A stretch of 64,000 nt of DNA from Jatrophihabitans sp. (lineage in GTDB: Bacteria; Actinomycetota; Actinomycetes; Mycobacteriales; Jatrophihabitantaceae), in contig DASVQQ010000009.1 of NCBI GenBank assembly GCA_036389035.1, positions 1 through 64,000 of the forward strand, read 5' to 3'. Made by a program: the position numbers and the translations under genes. The notes below the pieces were generated by a model. That model saw only the letters and a program-made list of their open reading frames with translations. It was not told where the DNA came from and did no database searches. Below are positions 1 through 9,795 of this stretch, piece by piece (the first letter of the stretch is position 1; each line of letters begins with the position of its first letter).

Positions 1-1606
1 AGACCTCGCCGGTGGCCTGGCCGAACTTGACCGCGCCGAGCCGCTCGCTCATGCCGTACTGGGTGACCATGGCGCGCGCGACGCCGGTGGCCTTCTCGAT
101 GTCGTTGCTGGCGCCCGTGGTCGGGTCGTGGAAGACGAGCTCCTCGGCGGCGCGGCCGCCCATCGCGTAGGCGAGGGTGTCGAGCAGCTCGGCTCGCGTC
201 TGGGAGTACTTGTCCTCCTCGGGCAGCACCATCGTGTAGCCCAGGGCGCGGCCGCGCGGGAGGATCGTCACCTTGTGCACCGGGTCGGTGTTCGGCAGCG
301 CGTGCGCGACGAGGGCGTGGCCGGCCTCGTGGTAGGCCGTCACCTTCTTCTCCTTGTCGCTCATGAGCCGGGTCCGCCGCTGCGGGCCGGCCATGACGCG
401 GTCGATCGACTCCTCGAGCGTCTCGAGGGTGATCGTCTTCTGCCCGGTGCGCGCGGTGAGCAGCGCGGCCTCGTTGATGACGTTGGCGAGGTCGGCGCCG
501 GTGAAGCCGGGGGTGCGGCGGGCGATGACCTCTAGGTCGACGCCGGGCGCCATCGGCTTGCCCTTGGCGTGCACCTCGAGGATCTGCCGGCGGCCCTGCA
601 TGTCGGGGCGGTCGACGGCGATCTGGCGGTCGAAGCGGCCCGGGCGCAGCAGCGCCGGGTCCAGGATGTCGGGCCGGTTGGTGGCGGCGATGAGGATGAC
701 GCCGCCCTTGACGTCGAAGCCGTCCATCTCGACGAGCATCTGGTTGAGCGTCTGCTCGCGCTCGTCGTGGCCGCCGCCCATGCCGGCGCCGCGGTGCCGG
801 CCGACGGCGTCGATCTCGTCGACGAACACGATCGCGGGGGCGTTGGACTTGGCCTGCTCGAACAGGTCGCGGACCCGGGAGGCGCCCACACCGACGAACA
901 TCTCGACGAAGTCCGAGCCGGAGATCGAGTAGAAAGGCACGCCGGCCTCGCCGGCCACCGCGCGGGCCAGCAGCGTCTTACCGGTGCCGGGCGGGCCGTA
1001 GAGCAGGACGCCCTTCGGGATCTTGGCCCCGATCGCCTGGTAGCGGGCCGGGTTTGACAGGAAGTCCTTGATCTCGTGCAGCTCCTCGATCGCCTCGTCA
1101 GCGCCCGCGACGTCGGCGAAGGTGGTCTTCGGGGTGTCCTTGCTGACCAGCTTGGCCTTGCTGCGGCCGAAGCTCATCACCTTCGAGCCGCCGCCCTGCA
1201 TGTTGGACATCACGAACAGCAGCACGCCCACGATCAGCAGGATCGGCAGCAGCGACAGCAGGATGCTGACAAGGGCGCTCTGCTTGCTCTGCTTGGTGGT
1301 GAATTCCGCGCCTTCGGACCTCGTCCGCAGATCGGTGGTCAGGGCCGGGGCGTATTCGCTCGGGTAGGACGCGCTGATCTTGGTCTTGCCCGCGAACGGC
1401 TCCTTCAGCTCGAGCTCGAGCCGCGACTCCTTGTCGTGGATCGTCGCCGTCTTGACGTTGCCCGAGGTGATCTGGGCCAGCGCCTCAGAGGTCTTCACGG
1501 ACTTGTAGGGGCTCTCGCCCGCCAGCATCTGCGGCAGGGCGAAGAGCAGGATGACTGCGACGGCGATCCACAGTATCGGTGAGCGAGCTAGGCGCTTACG
1601 ATCCAT
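1..1606 (-). CDS. ftsH: ATP-dependent zinc metalloprotease FtsH (C-terminus beyond window)
   Basis: Membrane-anchored AAA+ protease that extracts and degrades misfolded membrane proteins and short-lived regulators. The ATG at 1606 gives a cytosolic start ([10 protein letters not shown]), a first membrane helix at about residues 11-29, an extracytoplasmic domain, and a second helix at about 111-133. The AAA module follows, with Walker A GPPGTGKT at about 204-211, Walker [12 protein letters not shown] and the second region of homology ([19 protein letters not shown]). The zinc site HEAGH lies at about 426-430 (positions 317-331). The frame is open to base 1, so roughly the last quarter of the family is missing at the window edge. 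It lies downstream of tilS-hpt in the usual actinobacterial order. Identity is certain. Confidence 0.98.
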   Translation of the reverse strand, partial: MDRKRLARSPILWIAVAVILLFALPQMLAGESPYKSVKTSEALAQITSGNVKTATIHDKESRLELELKEPFAGKTKISASYPSEYAPALTTDLRTRSEGAEFTTKQSKQSALVSILLSLLPILLIVGVLLFVMSNMQGGGSKVMSFGRSKAKLVSKDTPKTTFADVAGADEAIEELHEIKDFLSNPARYQAIGAKIPKGVLLYGPPGTGKTLLARAVAGEAGVPFYSISGSDFVEMFVGVGASRVRDLFEQAKSNAPAIVFVDEIDAVGRHRGAGMGGGHDEREQTLNQMLVEMDGFDVKGGVILIAATNRPDILDPALLRPGRFDRQIAVDRPDMQGRRQILEVHAKGKPMAPGVDLEVIARRTPGFTGADLANVINEAALLTARTGQKTITLETLEESIDRVMAGPQRRTRLMSDKEKKVTAYHEAGHALVAHALPNTDPVHKVTILPRGRALGYTMVLPEEDKYSQTRAELLDTLAYAMGGRAAEELVFHDPTTGASNDIEKATGVARAMVTQYGMSERLGAVKFGQATGEV

Positions 1607-1839
1607 TTTGCGTCCGCCCGGTCAGTGACAACCGGGCGAGTCCTCCTGATCAAGGGCCGGGAAATGCTGGGTCGGACGGTACACGCAGCCAGGTGGGCCT
1701 GCTTTAATTGAACGCTGCGCGCAGCGAGGGAGTTCCTCATCAACCAGCTTATGTGAGCTAACCGAGATGGTGCTGCTCGGCGCCGCGGAACGCTCGGATT
1801 GGCTACAGAGCGGTCGGGTCTACGGAGCGACTGACTCCG

Positions 1840-2394
1840 TCAGCCGCCGTAGACGGAAGGCTTGAGCCGTCCGATGTAGGGCAGGTCGCGATAGCGCTCG
1901 GCGTAGTCCAGGCCGTAGCCCACCACGAACTCGTTCGGGATGTTGAAACCGACGTACTTCACCTGAACCGGCACCTTCACCGCATCGGGCTTGCGCAGCA
2001 GGGCCACCACCTCGACCGAGGCCGGGTTGCGGGCCTGCAGGTTCTTCAACAGCCAGGACAAGGTCAGGCCCGAGTCGATGATGTCCTCGACGATCAGGAT
2101 GTCGCGGCCGCTCACGTCCCGGTCGAGGTCCTTCAGGATGCGGACCACCCCCGAGGACGTCGTGGAGGAGCCGTATGAGCTGCAGGCCATGAACTCCATC
2201 GTCGAAGGCCGGCTGAGCTCGCGGGCCAGGTCGGACATGAACATCACCGCGCCCTTGAGCACGCCCACCAGCAGCGGCTCGCGGTCGGCGTAGTCGGCGT
2301 CGATCTTGCCGGCCAGCTCGGTGATCTTGGTCCGGATGTCGTCCGCGGACACCACCACCGCTTCGATGTCGTCGTCCAGGACGGACACTGTCAC
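1840..2394 (-). CDS. hpt: Hypoxanthine(-guanine) phosphoribosyltransferase
   Basis: Purine salvage enzyme: transfers phosphoribose from PRPP to hypoxanthine or guanine, in the cytosol. From the GTG at 2394 it has 184 residues, the normal family length. The PRPP loop [10 protein letters not shown] (canonical EDIIDTGLT) lies in the middle and [21 protein letters not shown] near the C-terminus. The start is chosen because GTG overlaps the tilS stop by four bases (GTGA, 2394-2391), which suggests translational coupling; an in-frame GTG two codons later is possible. The tilS-hpt-ftsH order is classical in Gram-positive bacteria. Confidence 0.96.
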   Translation of the reverse strand: MTVSVLDDDIEAVVVSADDIRTKITELAGKIDADYADREPLLVGVLKGAVMFMSDLARELSRPSTMEFMACSSYGSSTTSSGVVRILKDLDRDVSGRDILIVEDIIDSGLTLSWLLKNLQARNPASVEVVALLRKPDAVKVPVQVKYVGFNIPNEFVVGYGLDYAERYRDLPYIGRLKPSVYGG

Positions 2395-3443
2395 TCCTCT
2401 TCGGTGGCACGGGCCGGGTCGGTCGGCGCCGGTGTCGATAACGGCGCCTGGGCGGCCGGCACGCTGACGGGGTCGGCTGGCGCACCTGCTGGCCTGATGA
2501 GGCATAGCGTGCCAGATGCCCGGACGGCGCGGTAACCGCCCGACAGGTCGATCGGCCCCTGGCCGTGCCAGTCCCTCACCAGCCGCCCCAGCTCCAGCAC
2601 GTGCGCGGCGGTCAGCGGCCCGGCGCCGGCCCGTTCGACCCAGCGCTTGAGCACCCGGTGCAGGACGGCGTCCGGGTGCGGGCCGAGCGCTTCGACGCTC
2701 AGGCCGCCGGCAACGCCGCCAGCCGCCGCCAGCGCTTGCTTGGCAAGCTGCTCCAGGGCGTCCAGATCGGCCTGCAGAAGCTCTGCCGTCCGCGCCAGCG
2801 CCTCGGTGACGCCGCCGGCCAGCACGTCCTCGAGCAGCGGCAGCACCTCGTGACGCAGCCGGCTGCGCCGAAAACGCGGCTCGCCGTTGTGGGGGTCGTG
2901 CCAGACCGGCAACCCGAGCGCCTGGCAGGCGGCCTCGGTCTCAGACCTCCGCAGCGCCAGCAGCGGCCGCAGGTAACCCTGCTGCTCCGGGCGCATGCCG
3001 GCGATCGAGCGCGGCCCGGAGCCCCTGCCCAGCCCCAGCAGGACGGTCTCGGCCTGATCGTCGGCGGTGTGGCCGAGCAGCACCAGGCCGTGCTCGAGAA
3101 ACGGCCGCAAGGCCGCGTAACGCGCAGTCCGGGCAGCCGCCTCCGGACCGCCCGCCGAGCCGACGGCCACCCTCAGCACGTGCACCGGGTCCAGCCCGAG
3201 CTCATAGCCCAGGACGCCCACCCGGCCGGCCTGTTCGGCCGAGCCGTCCTGCATGCCGTGATCGACGCAGACCAGGCCGGCCGGCCGGTGGGTGCGGGCG
3301 CTTTCGAAGGCCAGCGCCGCGGCCAGCGCGAGCGAGTCCGCGCCACCGGAGCAGGCCACGAAGGCCGGCGTCGTCACCGGATACCCGGCCAGTGCCCGGC
3401 GAACGGCAAGCCGGACGGCGGCCACCGCCGGATGCGGTCCCAT
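2391..3443 (-). CDS. tilS: tRNA(Ile)-lysidine synthase
   Basis: Essential tRNA modification enzyme. It attaches lysine to C34 of the CAU-anticodon tRNA so that it reads AUA and is charged with isoleucine. The N-type ATP pyrophosphatase PP-loop SGGADS is at residues 32-37, followed by CVDHGMQ and [22 protein letters not shown], the ATP/lysidine-site motif of the family. At 350 residues it matches short actinobacterial TilS proteins. The stop overlaps the hpt GTG. The upstream neighbour ends two bases before this start, so transcription probably continues from the metalloprotease gene. Confidence 0.96.
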   Translation of the reverse strand: MGPHPAVAAVRLAVRRALAGYPVTTPAFVACSGGADSLALAAALAFESARTHRPAGLVCVDHGMQDGSAEQAGRVGVLGYELGLDPVHVLRVAVGSAGGPEAAARTARYAALRPFLEHGLVLLGHTADDQAETVLLGLGRGSGPRSIAGMRPEQQGYLRPLLALRRSETEAACQALGLPVWHDPHNGEPRFRRSRLRHEVLPLLEDVLAGGVTEALARTAELLQADLDALEQLAKQALAAAGGVAGGLSVEALGPHPDAVLHRVLKRWVERAGAGPLTAAHVLELGRLVRDWHGQGPIDLSGGYRAVRASGTLCLIRPAGAPADPVSVPAAQAPLSTPAPTDPARATEEE

Positions 3444-3445
3444 CG

Positions 3446-4489
3446 CTAGCCGTGCACCCGTTTCACCCAGTCCGCGGGGGCGGTGATCTCGGCCTTGGTG
3501 GGCAGCGTCTGAGCTGACGTCCAGACCGCGTTGAAGTCGTCCAGCCCGACCTGCTCGACCACCGACCGGACGAACTGCGAACCCTGGGTGTACTGGCGGG
3601 TCTTGGCGTCCATCCCGAGCAGGCTGCGCAGCAACCGGTCCAGCGGGTTGGCGCCGCGGCGGCGGCGGGCGGCGAACTTGCGCTCGATATCCGGCTGGGA
3701 CGGGATCACGGTGGCCGGCACGGCGTTCATCACGTACTCGGCGTGGCCCTCGATCAGGGACATGAAGCCGGTCACCCGGTCCATCACCGCACGGGTCTCG
3801 GGCGAGGCCAGCGCGGTCAGCAGCCCGTTGCCGTCGCCGCCGCGAGCCGCCTTCGCCAGCTCGGAGACCACGTTCTTGACCCGCTCGCGGACCGCCTCGG
3901 GATCGAGGTCGATGGCGTCGGTCAGCGCCTGGATCTCATCGAGCATGTGCTGGCGCATCCACGGCACCGCGGTGAACTGCACCCGGTGGGTCACCTCGTG
4001 CAGGCATACCCACAGCCGGAAGTCGCTCGGATCGAGCTTGAGGGACCGCTCGACTGCCACCAGGTTCGGCGCGACCAGCAACAGCTGGCCGTTGTTCGCC
4101 GAGAAGAACTCGTACTGCCCGAGCACCTTTCCGGACAGGAAGGCCAGGATCGTCCCGGCCTGGGCGCCGGTGACCCGGCCACCGACCGCGGCGGTCAGCC
4201 GGCCCGGGGGCTTCTTCTCGACCAGTTTCGCGGTGAGCGGGTCCATCACCGCGGACATGCTGGCGACGTTAGCCGCGATCCAGCCCGGCCGGTCCACCAC
4301 CACGGTGGCGGCGGTGACGGCGGGCTCGACCAGCCTGGTCAGCTCGGCGACCTGGCCGGCCGCCCGGTCGGTGGCCCGGCGCAGCTCCTGCACCGTGGCG
4401 TGCGCCTGCTCGGGGGTGATCGAGGGCGGTTGGGGGGACAGTGCCCGGGCGCTACGTTCGGCAACCGACCAGTCGACCAAGGACGTCAT
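3446..4489 (-). CDS. DUF2342-family zinc-dependent metalloprotease
   Basis: An actinobacterial family of unknown substrate, often annotated as putative hydrolase or F420-biosynthesis-associated protein. The protein shows a gluzincin-like HEVTH motif (within LWVCLHEVTHRVQF, about residues 164-168 from this start), followed about 80 residues later by FMSLIEGHAEYV, whose glutamate could be the third zinc ligand. ATG at 4489 is chosen because GAGGGG lies just upstream; a GTG three codons earlier (4498) is also open. No signal peptide or membrane segment is seen, so it is probably cytosolic. It is a constant neighbour of dacB and tilS in actinobacteria, but that does not define its role. Confidence 0.85.
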   Translation of the reverse strand: MTSLVDWSVAERSARALSPQPPSITPEQAHATVQELRRATDRAAGQVAELTRLVEPAVTAATVVVDRPGWIAANVASMSAVMDPLTAKLVEKKPPGRLTAAVGGRVTGAQAGTILAFLSGKVLGQYEFFSANNGQLLLVAPNLVAVERSLKLDPSDFRLWVCLHEVTHRVQFTAVPWMRQHMLDEIQALTDAIDLDPEAVRERVKNVVSELAKAARGGDGNGLLTALASPETRAVMDRVTGFMSLIEGHAEYVMNAVPATVIPSQPDIERKFAARRRRGANPLDRLLRSLLGMDAKTRQYTQGSQFVRSVVEQVGLDDFNAVWTSAQTLPTKAEITAPADWVKRVHG

Positions 4490-4513
4490 GCCCCTCACGG
4501 TACCGGCGGGGGG

Positions 4514-5932
4514 TCAGCGGCAGCCGCACCGCACCAGCGCCGCCACCAGGCTGTCGACCGCGCCGCGGCTGGAGCTTTCGAAAGCCGACGGGGCCTGATC
4601 GGCCACGAAGCTGAACACCAGCAGCCGGCCGTCGGCGTCGGTGAGCAGGCCGGCCATCCCCGTCACCCCGGTCAGGGTGCCGGTCTTGGCCCGGACCGCG
4701 CCGGCCGCGACCGCCGCCGCGCCGCTGAACCGGTCCTCCTCCAGCAGGGTGCCGTCCCAGCCGGCGATCGACAGCCCGCTCAGCAACGGCCGCCAGCGCG
4801 ACTGCTTGGCATCGACCGTGGCCAGCAGGGTGCTGGAGATCGCCGCCAGCGGCACCCGGTTGAACAGCGACAGGCCGCTGCCGTCGACCATCCCGTCCCC
4901 GATCTCGATGCCGGCGCCGGCCAGCGTGGCGCGCACCGCCTCGGCAGCGCCGGCGAAGCTGGCCGGCCGGGAGGTGGCGAGGGCGACGTGGCGGGCCAGC
5001 ACCTCGGCGATCACGTTGTCCGAGGACCGCAGCATCTGCTCGATCAGGACGTCCACCGGGGCGGAGCGGACCTGGCCCAGCACCCGGGCGCCGGCCGGTG
5101 CGCTGCCCCGATCCACGGCGGTGGCGCCGAGCGCGGCGGCGAGGGCGTTGCCGGCGGCCAGGTCCGGAGCCGCCGATCGGATCTCGGCCTCGGGGACGTC
5201 CCGGCCGCCGTCGACCATGGTCGCGGTGATCAGGCTGGCGTAGTTGGACGGGGTGTCCTCGGTGCCCCAGCCCGGCGCGGTGGCCGGGCCGGTGAAGGCC
5301 GAGTCGTCCACGAGCACCCGCTCGACCCGGGCCGTGCCCAGGCTGGCCCGGACCCGGGCCGCCAGGTCGGTCAGCCGGGCCGCCGCCGGATACCGGGTCG
5401 GCCGGCCGGCAGCCGCCGCTGACAGCGTCGGGTCGCCGCCGCCGATCAGCACCACGGTGCCCGGCTCGCTGCCGGCCACCACCCGGGTGCTGAACCGGTC
5501 GGTGGCCTGCCGGACGCTCAGCAGCGCGGCGGCGGTCAGCAACTTGGCGGTCGAGGCCGGCGCCACGGCGGCCGTGGACCGCTGGTCGAACAGCAGCGTC
5601 CGGGTGCCGGCATCGAAGACCTGGCCGGCGACCGACGGCCCGAGCTCGGGATCGGACAGTTCCGCGGCCAGCGCCGCGGCCACTCCGGCCGGCGTCGGGA
5701 TGGGCGCGTTCGCCCGGCTGCCGGCGACGGCGGGCGGGGCCACGGCGGCCGCCGCCAGCATCGCCGCGATGCCCGGCGCCGGCGCGGTGGGCGCGGGAAC
5801 CCGGATCGGTTCGAAAGCCTGGTCGGTGAGGTACTGACGCCCGGCGCCGACGCCGAAGTAGCTGATCACGGCCAGCGACAACGCCAGGACCAGCAGCACC
5901 AGGCTGACCGGCTTCGTTCTGCGCTGCGCCAC
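4514..5932 (-). CDS. dacB: D-alanyl-D-alanine carboxypeptidase/endopeptidase, PBP4 (DacB) family
   Basis: Class C low-molecular-mass penicillin-binding protein that trims peptidoglycan stem peptides outside the membrane. The N-terminus is a membrane anchor/signal sequence (about residues 9-28). The three catalytic motifs are present in order: SxxK as STAK (about 127-130, in APASTAKLLTA), SxN as SDN (in SSDNVIAE) and KTG (RAKTGTLTGVTGMAG). The GTG at 5932 (VAQRRTKP) is preferred because it leaves 87 bp for divergent promoters with ppa; the in-frame ATG at 5986 would leave only 33 bp. No clear Shine-Dalgarno precedes either start. A TATTGT box just upstream of the GTG would allow a leaderless transcript. 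Confidence 0.92.
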   Translation of the reverse strand: MAQRRTKPVSLVLLVLALSLAVISYFGVGAGRQYLTDQAFEPIRVPAPTAPAPGIAAMLAAAAVAPPAVAGSRANAPIPTPAGVAAALAAELSDPELGPSVAGQVFDAGTRTLLFDQRSTAAVAPASTAKLLTAAALLSVRQATDRFSTRVVAGSEPGTVVLIGGGDPTLSAAAAGRPTRYPAAARLTDLAARVRASLGTARVERVLVDDSAFTGPATAPGWGTEDTPSNYASLITATMVDGGRDVPEAEIRSAAPDLAAGNALAAALGATAVDRGSAPAGARVLGQVRSAPVDVLIEQMLRSSDNVIAEVLARHVALATSRPASFAGAAEAVRATLAGAGIEIGDGMVDGSGLSLFNRVPLAAISSTLLATVDAKQSRWRPLLSGLSIAGWDGTLLEEDRFSGAAAVAAGAVRAKTGTLTGVTGMAGLLTDADGRLLVFSFVADQAPSAFESSSRGAVDSLVAALVRCGCR

Positions 5933-6019
5933 GGTAGGGAACAATAAAGGTATCCACGCGTCAGCGAGGGCGGCGCGTTCGGCCATGAGCGTCGACGTCA
6001 GCCGTGAGAGGAGCCCGCC

Positions 6020-6523
6020 ATGCAGGAATTCGACGTCCTGATCGAGATTCCCAAGGGCAGCCGCAACAAGTACGAGGTCGATCACGCCACCGGGCGGATC
6101 CGGCTGGACCGGACGCTGTTCACCTCGACCCAGTACCCGGCCGACTACGGCTACATCGAGAACACCCTCGGCGAGGACGGCGACCCGCTGGACGCGCTGG
6201 TGCTGCTGCAGGGCGACCCGCTGTTCCCCGGCGTCCTGGTGATGTGCCGCGCGATCGGCATGTTCCGGATGACGGATGAGAAGGGCGGCGACGACAAGGT
6301 GCTGTGCGTGCCGGCCAACGACCCCCGGCTGGAGCACCTGCGCGACATCCACCACGTGGGCGAGTTCGACCGGCTGGAGATCCAGCACTTCTTCGAGGTC
6401 TACAAGGACCTGGAGCCGGGCAAGAGCGTCGAGGGCGCGTCCTGGGTCGGGCGGGCCGAGGCCGAGGCCGAGATCACGGCCAGCCGCAAGCGGTTGGCCG
6501 ACAACCCCGGCGCGGTGCACTGA
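6020..6523 (+). CDS. ppa: Inorganic pyrophosphatase (family I)
   Basis: Hydrolyses pyrophosphate to drive biosynthetic reactions in the cytosol. The 167-residue length, the start [18 protein letters not shown] and the metal-binding signature [11 protein letters not shown] (about residues 54-64), with a further acidic patch at [10 protein letters not shown], are diagnostic of bacterial family I enzymes. A strong ribosome-binding site (GAGAGGAG) precedes the ATG by about 8 bases. It is transcribed divergently from dacB and ends before a large hairpin at 6627-6666. Confidence 0.97.
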   Translation: MQEFDVLIEIPKGSRNKYEVDHATGRIRLDRTLFTSTQYPADYGYIENTLGEDGDPLDALVLLQGDPLFPGVLVMCRAIGMFRMTDEKGGDDKVLCVPANDPRLEHLRDIHHVGEFDRLEIQHFFEVYKDLEPGKSVEGASWVGRAEAEAEITASRKRLADNPGAVH

Positions 6524-6626
6524 TCAGCGCCGTGCGCTGACCCCTCGACTCGACCCCGGCGTCGATCTTGCTCAAGCCGGGCCCGGATCCGCCGATAGAT
6601 GCGGTACTGACCCCTCCAAGGCAGCT

Positions 6627-6666
6627 GAACGCCGGCGACGTCACCTCAGGTGACCAGCCGGCGTTC
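6627..6666. terminator. Bidirectional hairpin between convergent ppa and MFS gene
   Basis: The arms GAACGCCGGC (6627-6636) and GCCGGCGTTC (6657-6666) pair perfectly. An inner GTCACC/GGTGAC stem (6640-6645/6649-6654) closes on a TCA loop, with a small internal loop between the two stems. It lies between two convergent genes. There is no T tract on either side, so it is a factor-independent terminator only in the loose high-GC sense. Confidence 0.6.
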
Positions 6667-6684
6667 GCATGTGCGGGGCGGGTG

Positions 6685-8421
6685 TCAGCCGCTCCGGCGG
6701 TCCGGGGCGGGGGCGAGCTGGGCGGCGGTCCGCTCGTCGACCTGCGGGGCGGGGTTGCCCGTGACCGCCGCGGCCGCGGCGGCCCGCTCGGCGGCCTGGG
6801 CCTCCAGGCCGGTCTCGGTCCGCAGCTTCACCTCTTTGAGGAAGAAGCTGAGCAGGAACGCCGGCAGCACGACCAGCGCGGCCACCAGGAACACCCGGTC
6901 CATCGCCTGGGCGAACCCGGCCAGGAACGGCTGGCGCAACACCTGCGAGCCGTACTCCAGGAAGCTGGTGTCGTTCAGCTGGCCGGTCGAGCCGTTGGCG
7001 ATGGCCCGCAGCGCGCGGGCGATGACGCCGTTGGCCGGATCGCGCAGGGCGGCCTGGAACTGCGGCTCACCGGCGGCGGCCTGCACGTTCACGCTGACGT
7101 GCCTGGCCGCGCCGGAGAAGAAGATCGTCAGGAAGATCGCGGTGCCGAAGGTGCCGCCCATCGAGCGGAAGAAGGCGGCCGAAGAGGTGGCCACCCCCAT
7201 CTGGGAGGCCGGCACCGCGTTCTGGGTGGCCAGCACCAGCGTCTGCATGCAGCAACCCAGACCGGCGCCCATCAGCAGCATCAGCGGCGCCAGGTAGGCG
7301 TAGCCGGTGGTGTAGTCGATCCGCGCCAGGCCCAGCAGCGCCACGATCAGCAGCCCGGTGCCCACGATCGGAAAGATCTTGTACCGGCCGGTCCTGGCGG
7401 TGAAGATCCCGCTGCCCATCGCCACCGTCATCATCCCCACCATCATCGGCAGCAACGACAGGCCGGACTTGGTGGGGCTGAAGCCCTTGACGATCTGCAT
7501 GTACAGCGGCAGGCAGATGATGCCGCCGAACATCCCCATGCCCAGGATGAAGTTCATCAGCGACGCGACGCTGAACACCGGCGAGTGGAACATCTTCAAC
7601 GGCAGGATCGCCTCGTCGCCGACCCTGCGCTCGATCAGCAGGAAGGCGGCCAGCAGCCCGATGCCGACGACGTAGTAGGTCACGGCCGTGGCTGAGCCCC
7701 AGCCCCAGGTGCGTCCCTGCTCGGCGACCAGCAGCAGCGCGGTGACGCCCAGCACCAGGGTGACGGCGCCGAGGTAGTCGATCTTGTGGTCCTTGGCCAG
7801 GTGCGGGACGTTGAGGAACCTGCTGACCACGACGAGGGCGACGATGCCGACCGGCAGGTTGACGTAGAAGACCCAGCGCCAGCCGTCGAAGCCGAGCAGC
7901 CGGTCCTGGCCGGCCAGCAGTCCCCCGATCACCGGGCCGGCGACCGAGGACAGCCCGAAGACCGCCATGAAGTAGCCCTGGTACCGGGCCCGCTCACGCG
8001 GCGGGACGATGTCGCCGATGATCGCGAAGGCCAGCGCCATCAGGCCGCCGGCGCCCAGGCCCTGCACGGCCCGATAGGCCGCCAGCTGCTCCATCGAGTT
8101 CGCCATGCCGCAGAGCATCGAGCCGACCAGAAAGATCGAGATCGCGAACAGGTAGAACTTCTTGCGGCCGTACATGTCGCTCAACTTGCCGTACAGCGGG
8201 GTCGACACCGTCGAGGTGACCAGGTACGCGGTGGTGGCCCAGGCCTGGTTGGTCTGGCCGTTGAGCCGGTCGGCGATGGTGCGCATGGCGGCCGAGACGA
8301 TGGTCTGGTCCAGTGCCGCCAGCAACATGCCGAGGATCAGCCCGGACAGGATCAGCAGGATCTGCCGATGGGTCAGCCGGCCGGTGTCCTCGAGGGCGAC
8401 GGCGGCGGATGGTTCAGCCAT
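6685..8421 (-). CDS. DHA2-type (EmrB/QacA) MFS multidrug efflux transporter
   Basis: A 578-residue proton-coupled antiporter. It has about 14 hydrophobic segments, which defines the DHA2 subfamily. The N-terminal LDQTIVSAAMRTIADRL (motif D1-like) and the motif-A loop GKLSDMYGRKKFYLFAI between helices 2 and 3 are clear. Motif C appears as VFGLSSVAGPVIGGLLAG. The C-terminal tail (about 45 residues) is charged and Ala-rich. The start ATG overlaps the end of the MarR gene by 8 bases, so the two are co-translated. MarR control of efflux in response to a ligand is the likely arrangement; the substrate cannot be read from sequence. Confidence 0.93.
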   Translation of the reverse strand: MAEPSAAVALEDTGRLTHRQILLILSGLILGMLLAALDQTIVSAAMRTIADRLNGQTNQAWATTAYLVTSTVSTPLYGKLSDMYGRKKFYLFAISIFLVGSMLCGMANSMEQLAAYRAVQGLGAGGLMALAFAIIGDIVPPRERARYQGYFMAVFGLSSVAGPVIGGLLAGQDRLLGFDGWRWVFYVNLPVGIVALVVVSRFLNVPHLAKDHKIDYLGAVTLVLGVTALLLVAEQGRTWGWGSATAVTYYVVGIGLLAAFLLIERRVGDEAILPLKMFHSPVFSVASLMNFILGMGMFGGIICLPLYMQIVKGFSPTKSGLSLLPMMVGMMTVAMGSGIFTARTGRYKIFPIVGTGLLIVALLGLARIDYTTGYAYLAPLMLLMGAGLGCCMQTLVLATQNAVPASQMGVATSSAAFFRSMGGTFGTAIFLTIFFSGAARHVSVNVQAAAGEPQFQAALRDPANGVIARALRAIANGSTGQLNDTSFLEYGSQVLRQPFLAGFAQAMDRVFLVAALVVLPAFLLSFFLKEVKLRTETGLEAQAAERAAAAAAVTGNPAPQVDERTAAQLAPAPDRRSG

Positions 8422-8926
8422 TGAGTTCCTGCTCTACTTCCAGCGCGTTCTGCTCGCCGTACTTCTCGGTGGCCGCGTTGAGCTGCGCGAGCAACCTGCC
8501 GAAGGTGACGACGTCCTCGGGTTCCCAGTCACTGAGCAGCCGCTCGACCCGCTTGCGGCGCCCGCGCGACAACCGGTCCAGCACCCGCTCGCCCTCGACG
8601 GTGGCCTTGAGCAGCACCGCCCGGCGGTCCTCGGGGTCTGCCTCGCGGGCCAGCAGTCCCGCCTTCTCCAGGTCCGCGACCTGACGCGAGACGGTGGAGG
8701 GGTCAAGGCCCGTCCACTCGGCGACGGCGCCGAGCCGGGACGGCCCGCAGCGGGCCAGGGTGCCGAGCACCATCAGGGCGATCCGGTCGATCCGGTCGCC
8801 GTTGACGTGATGCTTGAAGCGGATCAGATGCATCATCAGCGTCCCGAACTCCCGCTCCACCGTCTGGATCGGATCGAGTGGTTGCGCGATGGGATCGTGC
8901 GAGGAAAGATTAGATGCTTGCATCAC
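8414..8926 (-). CDS. MarR-family transcriptional regulator
   Basis: A 170-residue winged-helix repressor. The core LGTLARCGPSRLGAVAEWTGLDPSTVSRQVADLEKAGLLAREADPEDRR contains the recognition helix (DPSTVSRQV) and the wing, followed by the dimerising C-terminal helix. It overlaps the downstream efflux gene by 8 bases and probably represses both. The first codon is GTG at 8926 followed directly by ATG at 8923; no Shine-Dalgarno is present, so translation may be leaderless. An inverted repeat overlaps these codons (8910-8934). Confidence 0.93.
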   Translation of the reverse strand: MMQASNLSSHDPIAQPLDPIQTVEREFGTLMMHLIRFKHHVNGDRIDRIALMVLGTLARCGPSRLGAVAEWTGLDPSTVSRQVADLEKAGLLAREADPEDRRAVLLKATVEGERVLDRLSRGRRKRVERLLSDWEPEDVVTFGRLLAQLNAATEKYGEQNALEVEQELNG

Positions 8927-8934
8927 ACATCTAA
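8910..8934. promoter_or_regulatory. Candidate MarR autoregulatory operator over its own start codon
   Basis: Inverted repeat TTAGATG (8910-8916) and CATCTAA (8928-8934) with 11 bases between. A second, nested palindrome GATGC-TT-GCATC lies at 8913-8924. Palindromes of this size next to a marR start are typical operators; binding is inferred. Confidence 0.45.
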
Positions 8935-9005
8935 GTTAGCTCGCCCGCGGAGCCAGTGCAAACCTCAGGTTGCCTTGAGCGGCAGGCGCTGCCTAGAGCC
9001 GGTGC

Positions 9006-9707
9006 TCACCCGGGCCGTCGGGCCCAGTGCAGCGCCACCACCCCGCCGGTGAGGTTGCGGTAGTGGACCTCCTGCCAGCCCGCCGCCGCGATCGTCCAGG
9101 CCAGGTGCTGCTGGTCAGGCCAGCTGCGGATCGATTCGGCGAGGTAGACGTAGGCCTCGGGATTGCTGGACACCCTCTTGGCCACCCAGGGCAGCGCCCG
9201 CATCAGGTAGTTCAGGTAGAGCTGGCGAAACCCCGGGATCACCGGGGTGGAGAACTCGGCGACGACCAGCCGGCCACCCGGTCGGGTGACCCGCGCGAAC
9301 TCGGCCAGCGCGCCGGAGACGTCGGCGATGTTGCGCAGGCCGAAGGAGATGGTGACCGCGTCGAAGGCCCCGTCGGCGAACGGCAGCCGCAGCGCGTCGG
9401 CGGCCACGAACGGCAGCCCCCGCCGGCCCGCACGGCGGACCCCGGCCCGCAGCATTCCCAGCGAGAAGTCGCTGGCCACCGCCTGCGCGCCCGAGCGGGC
9501 CAGCTCTGCCGTGGACACCCCGGTGCCGGCCGCGACGTCGAGCACCCGCTCACCCGGCTGCAGGCCCAGCGCGTCGCGGGTGCAGCGGCGCCAACGCCGG
9601 TCCTGGGCGAAGGAGAGCACCGTGTTGGTCAGGTCATAGCGTTTGGCCACCCCGTCGAACATCCGGGCGACGTCGTGGGGTTCCTTGGCCAGAGTTGCGC
9701 GTGTCAT
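9006..9707 (-). CDS. menG: Demethylmenaquinone methyltransferase (UbiE/MenG)
   Basis: SAM-dependent C-methylation of demethylmenaquinone, the last step of menaquinone synthesis, at the membrane face. The 233-residue protein has the SAM motif [15 protein letters not shown], then [26 protein letters not shown], which is the UbiE signature, and [12 protein letters not shown]. It is the terminal enzyme for the futalosine-route genes found in this window. The MarR gene lies 79 bases downstream and the ATPase/TOPRIM island lies upstream, so it is probably transcribed alone. Confidence 0.95.
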   Translation of the reverse strand: MTRATLAKEPHDVARMFDGVAKRYDLTNTVLSFAQDRRWRRCTRDALGLQPGERVLDVAAGTGVSTAELARSGAQAVASDFSLGMLRAGVRRAGRRGLPFVAADALRLPFADGAFDAVTISFGLRNIADVSGALAEFARVTRPGGRLVVAEFSTPVIPGFRQLYLNYLMRALPWVAKRVSSNPEAYVYLAESIRSWPDQQHLAWTIAAAGWQEVHYRNLTGGVVALHWARRPG

Positions 9708-9795
9708 GAGGGTTCAAACTTTCGACTAATTAGAACGACCCTAGTTGTGGGCCAGAGGCCACAGGGCGCTGAATTCAGAGAGTTTATTAGCCAGC

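Noticed and set aside
1712..1725. CGCTGCGCGCAGCG palindrome upstream of ftsH
   Set aside because: Only a two-base centre, so it cannot form a normal hairpin loop; it could be an operator but nothing supports it.
5933..6520. Long N-terminal extension of dacB over ppa
   Set aside because: It is antisense to the well-defined ppa and has no signal sequence; DacB homologues begin with the membrane anchor near 5932.
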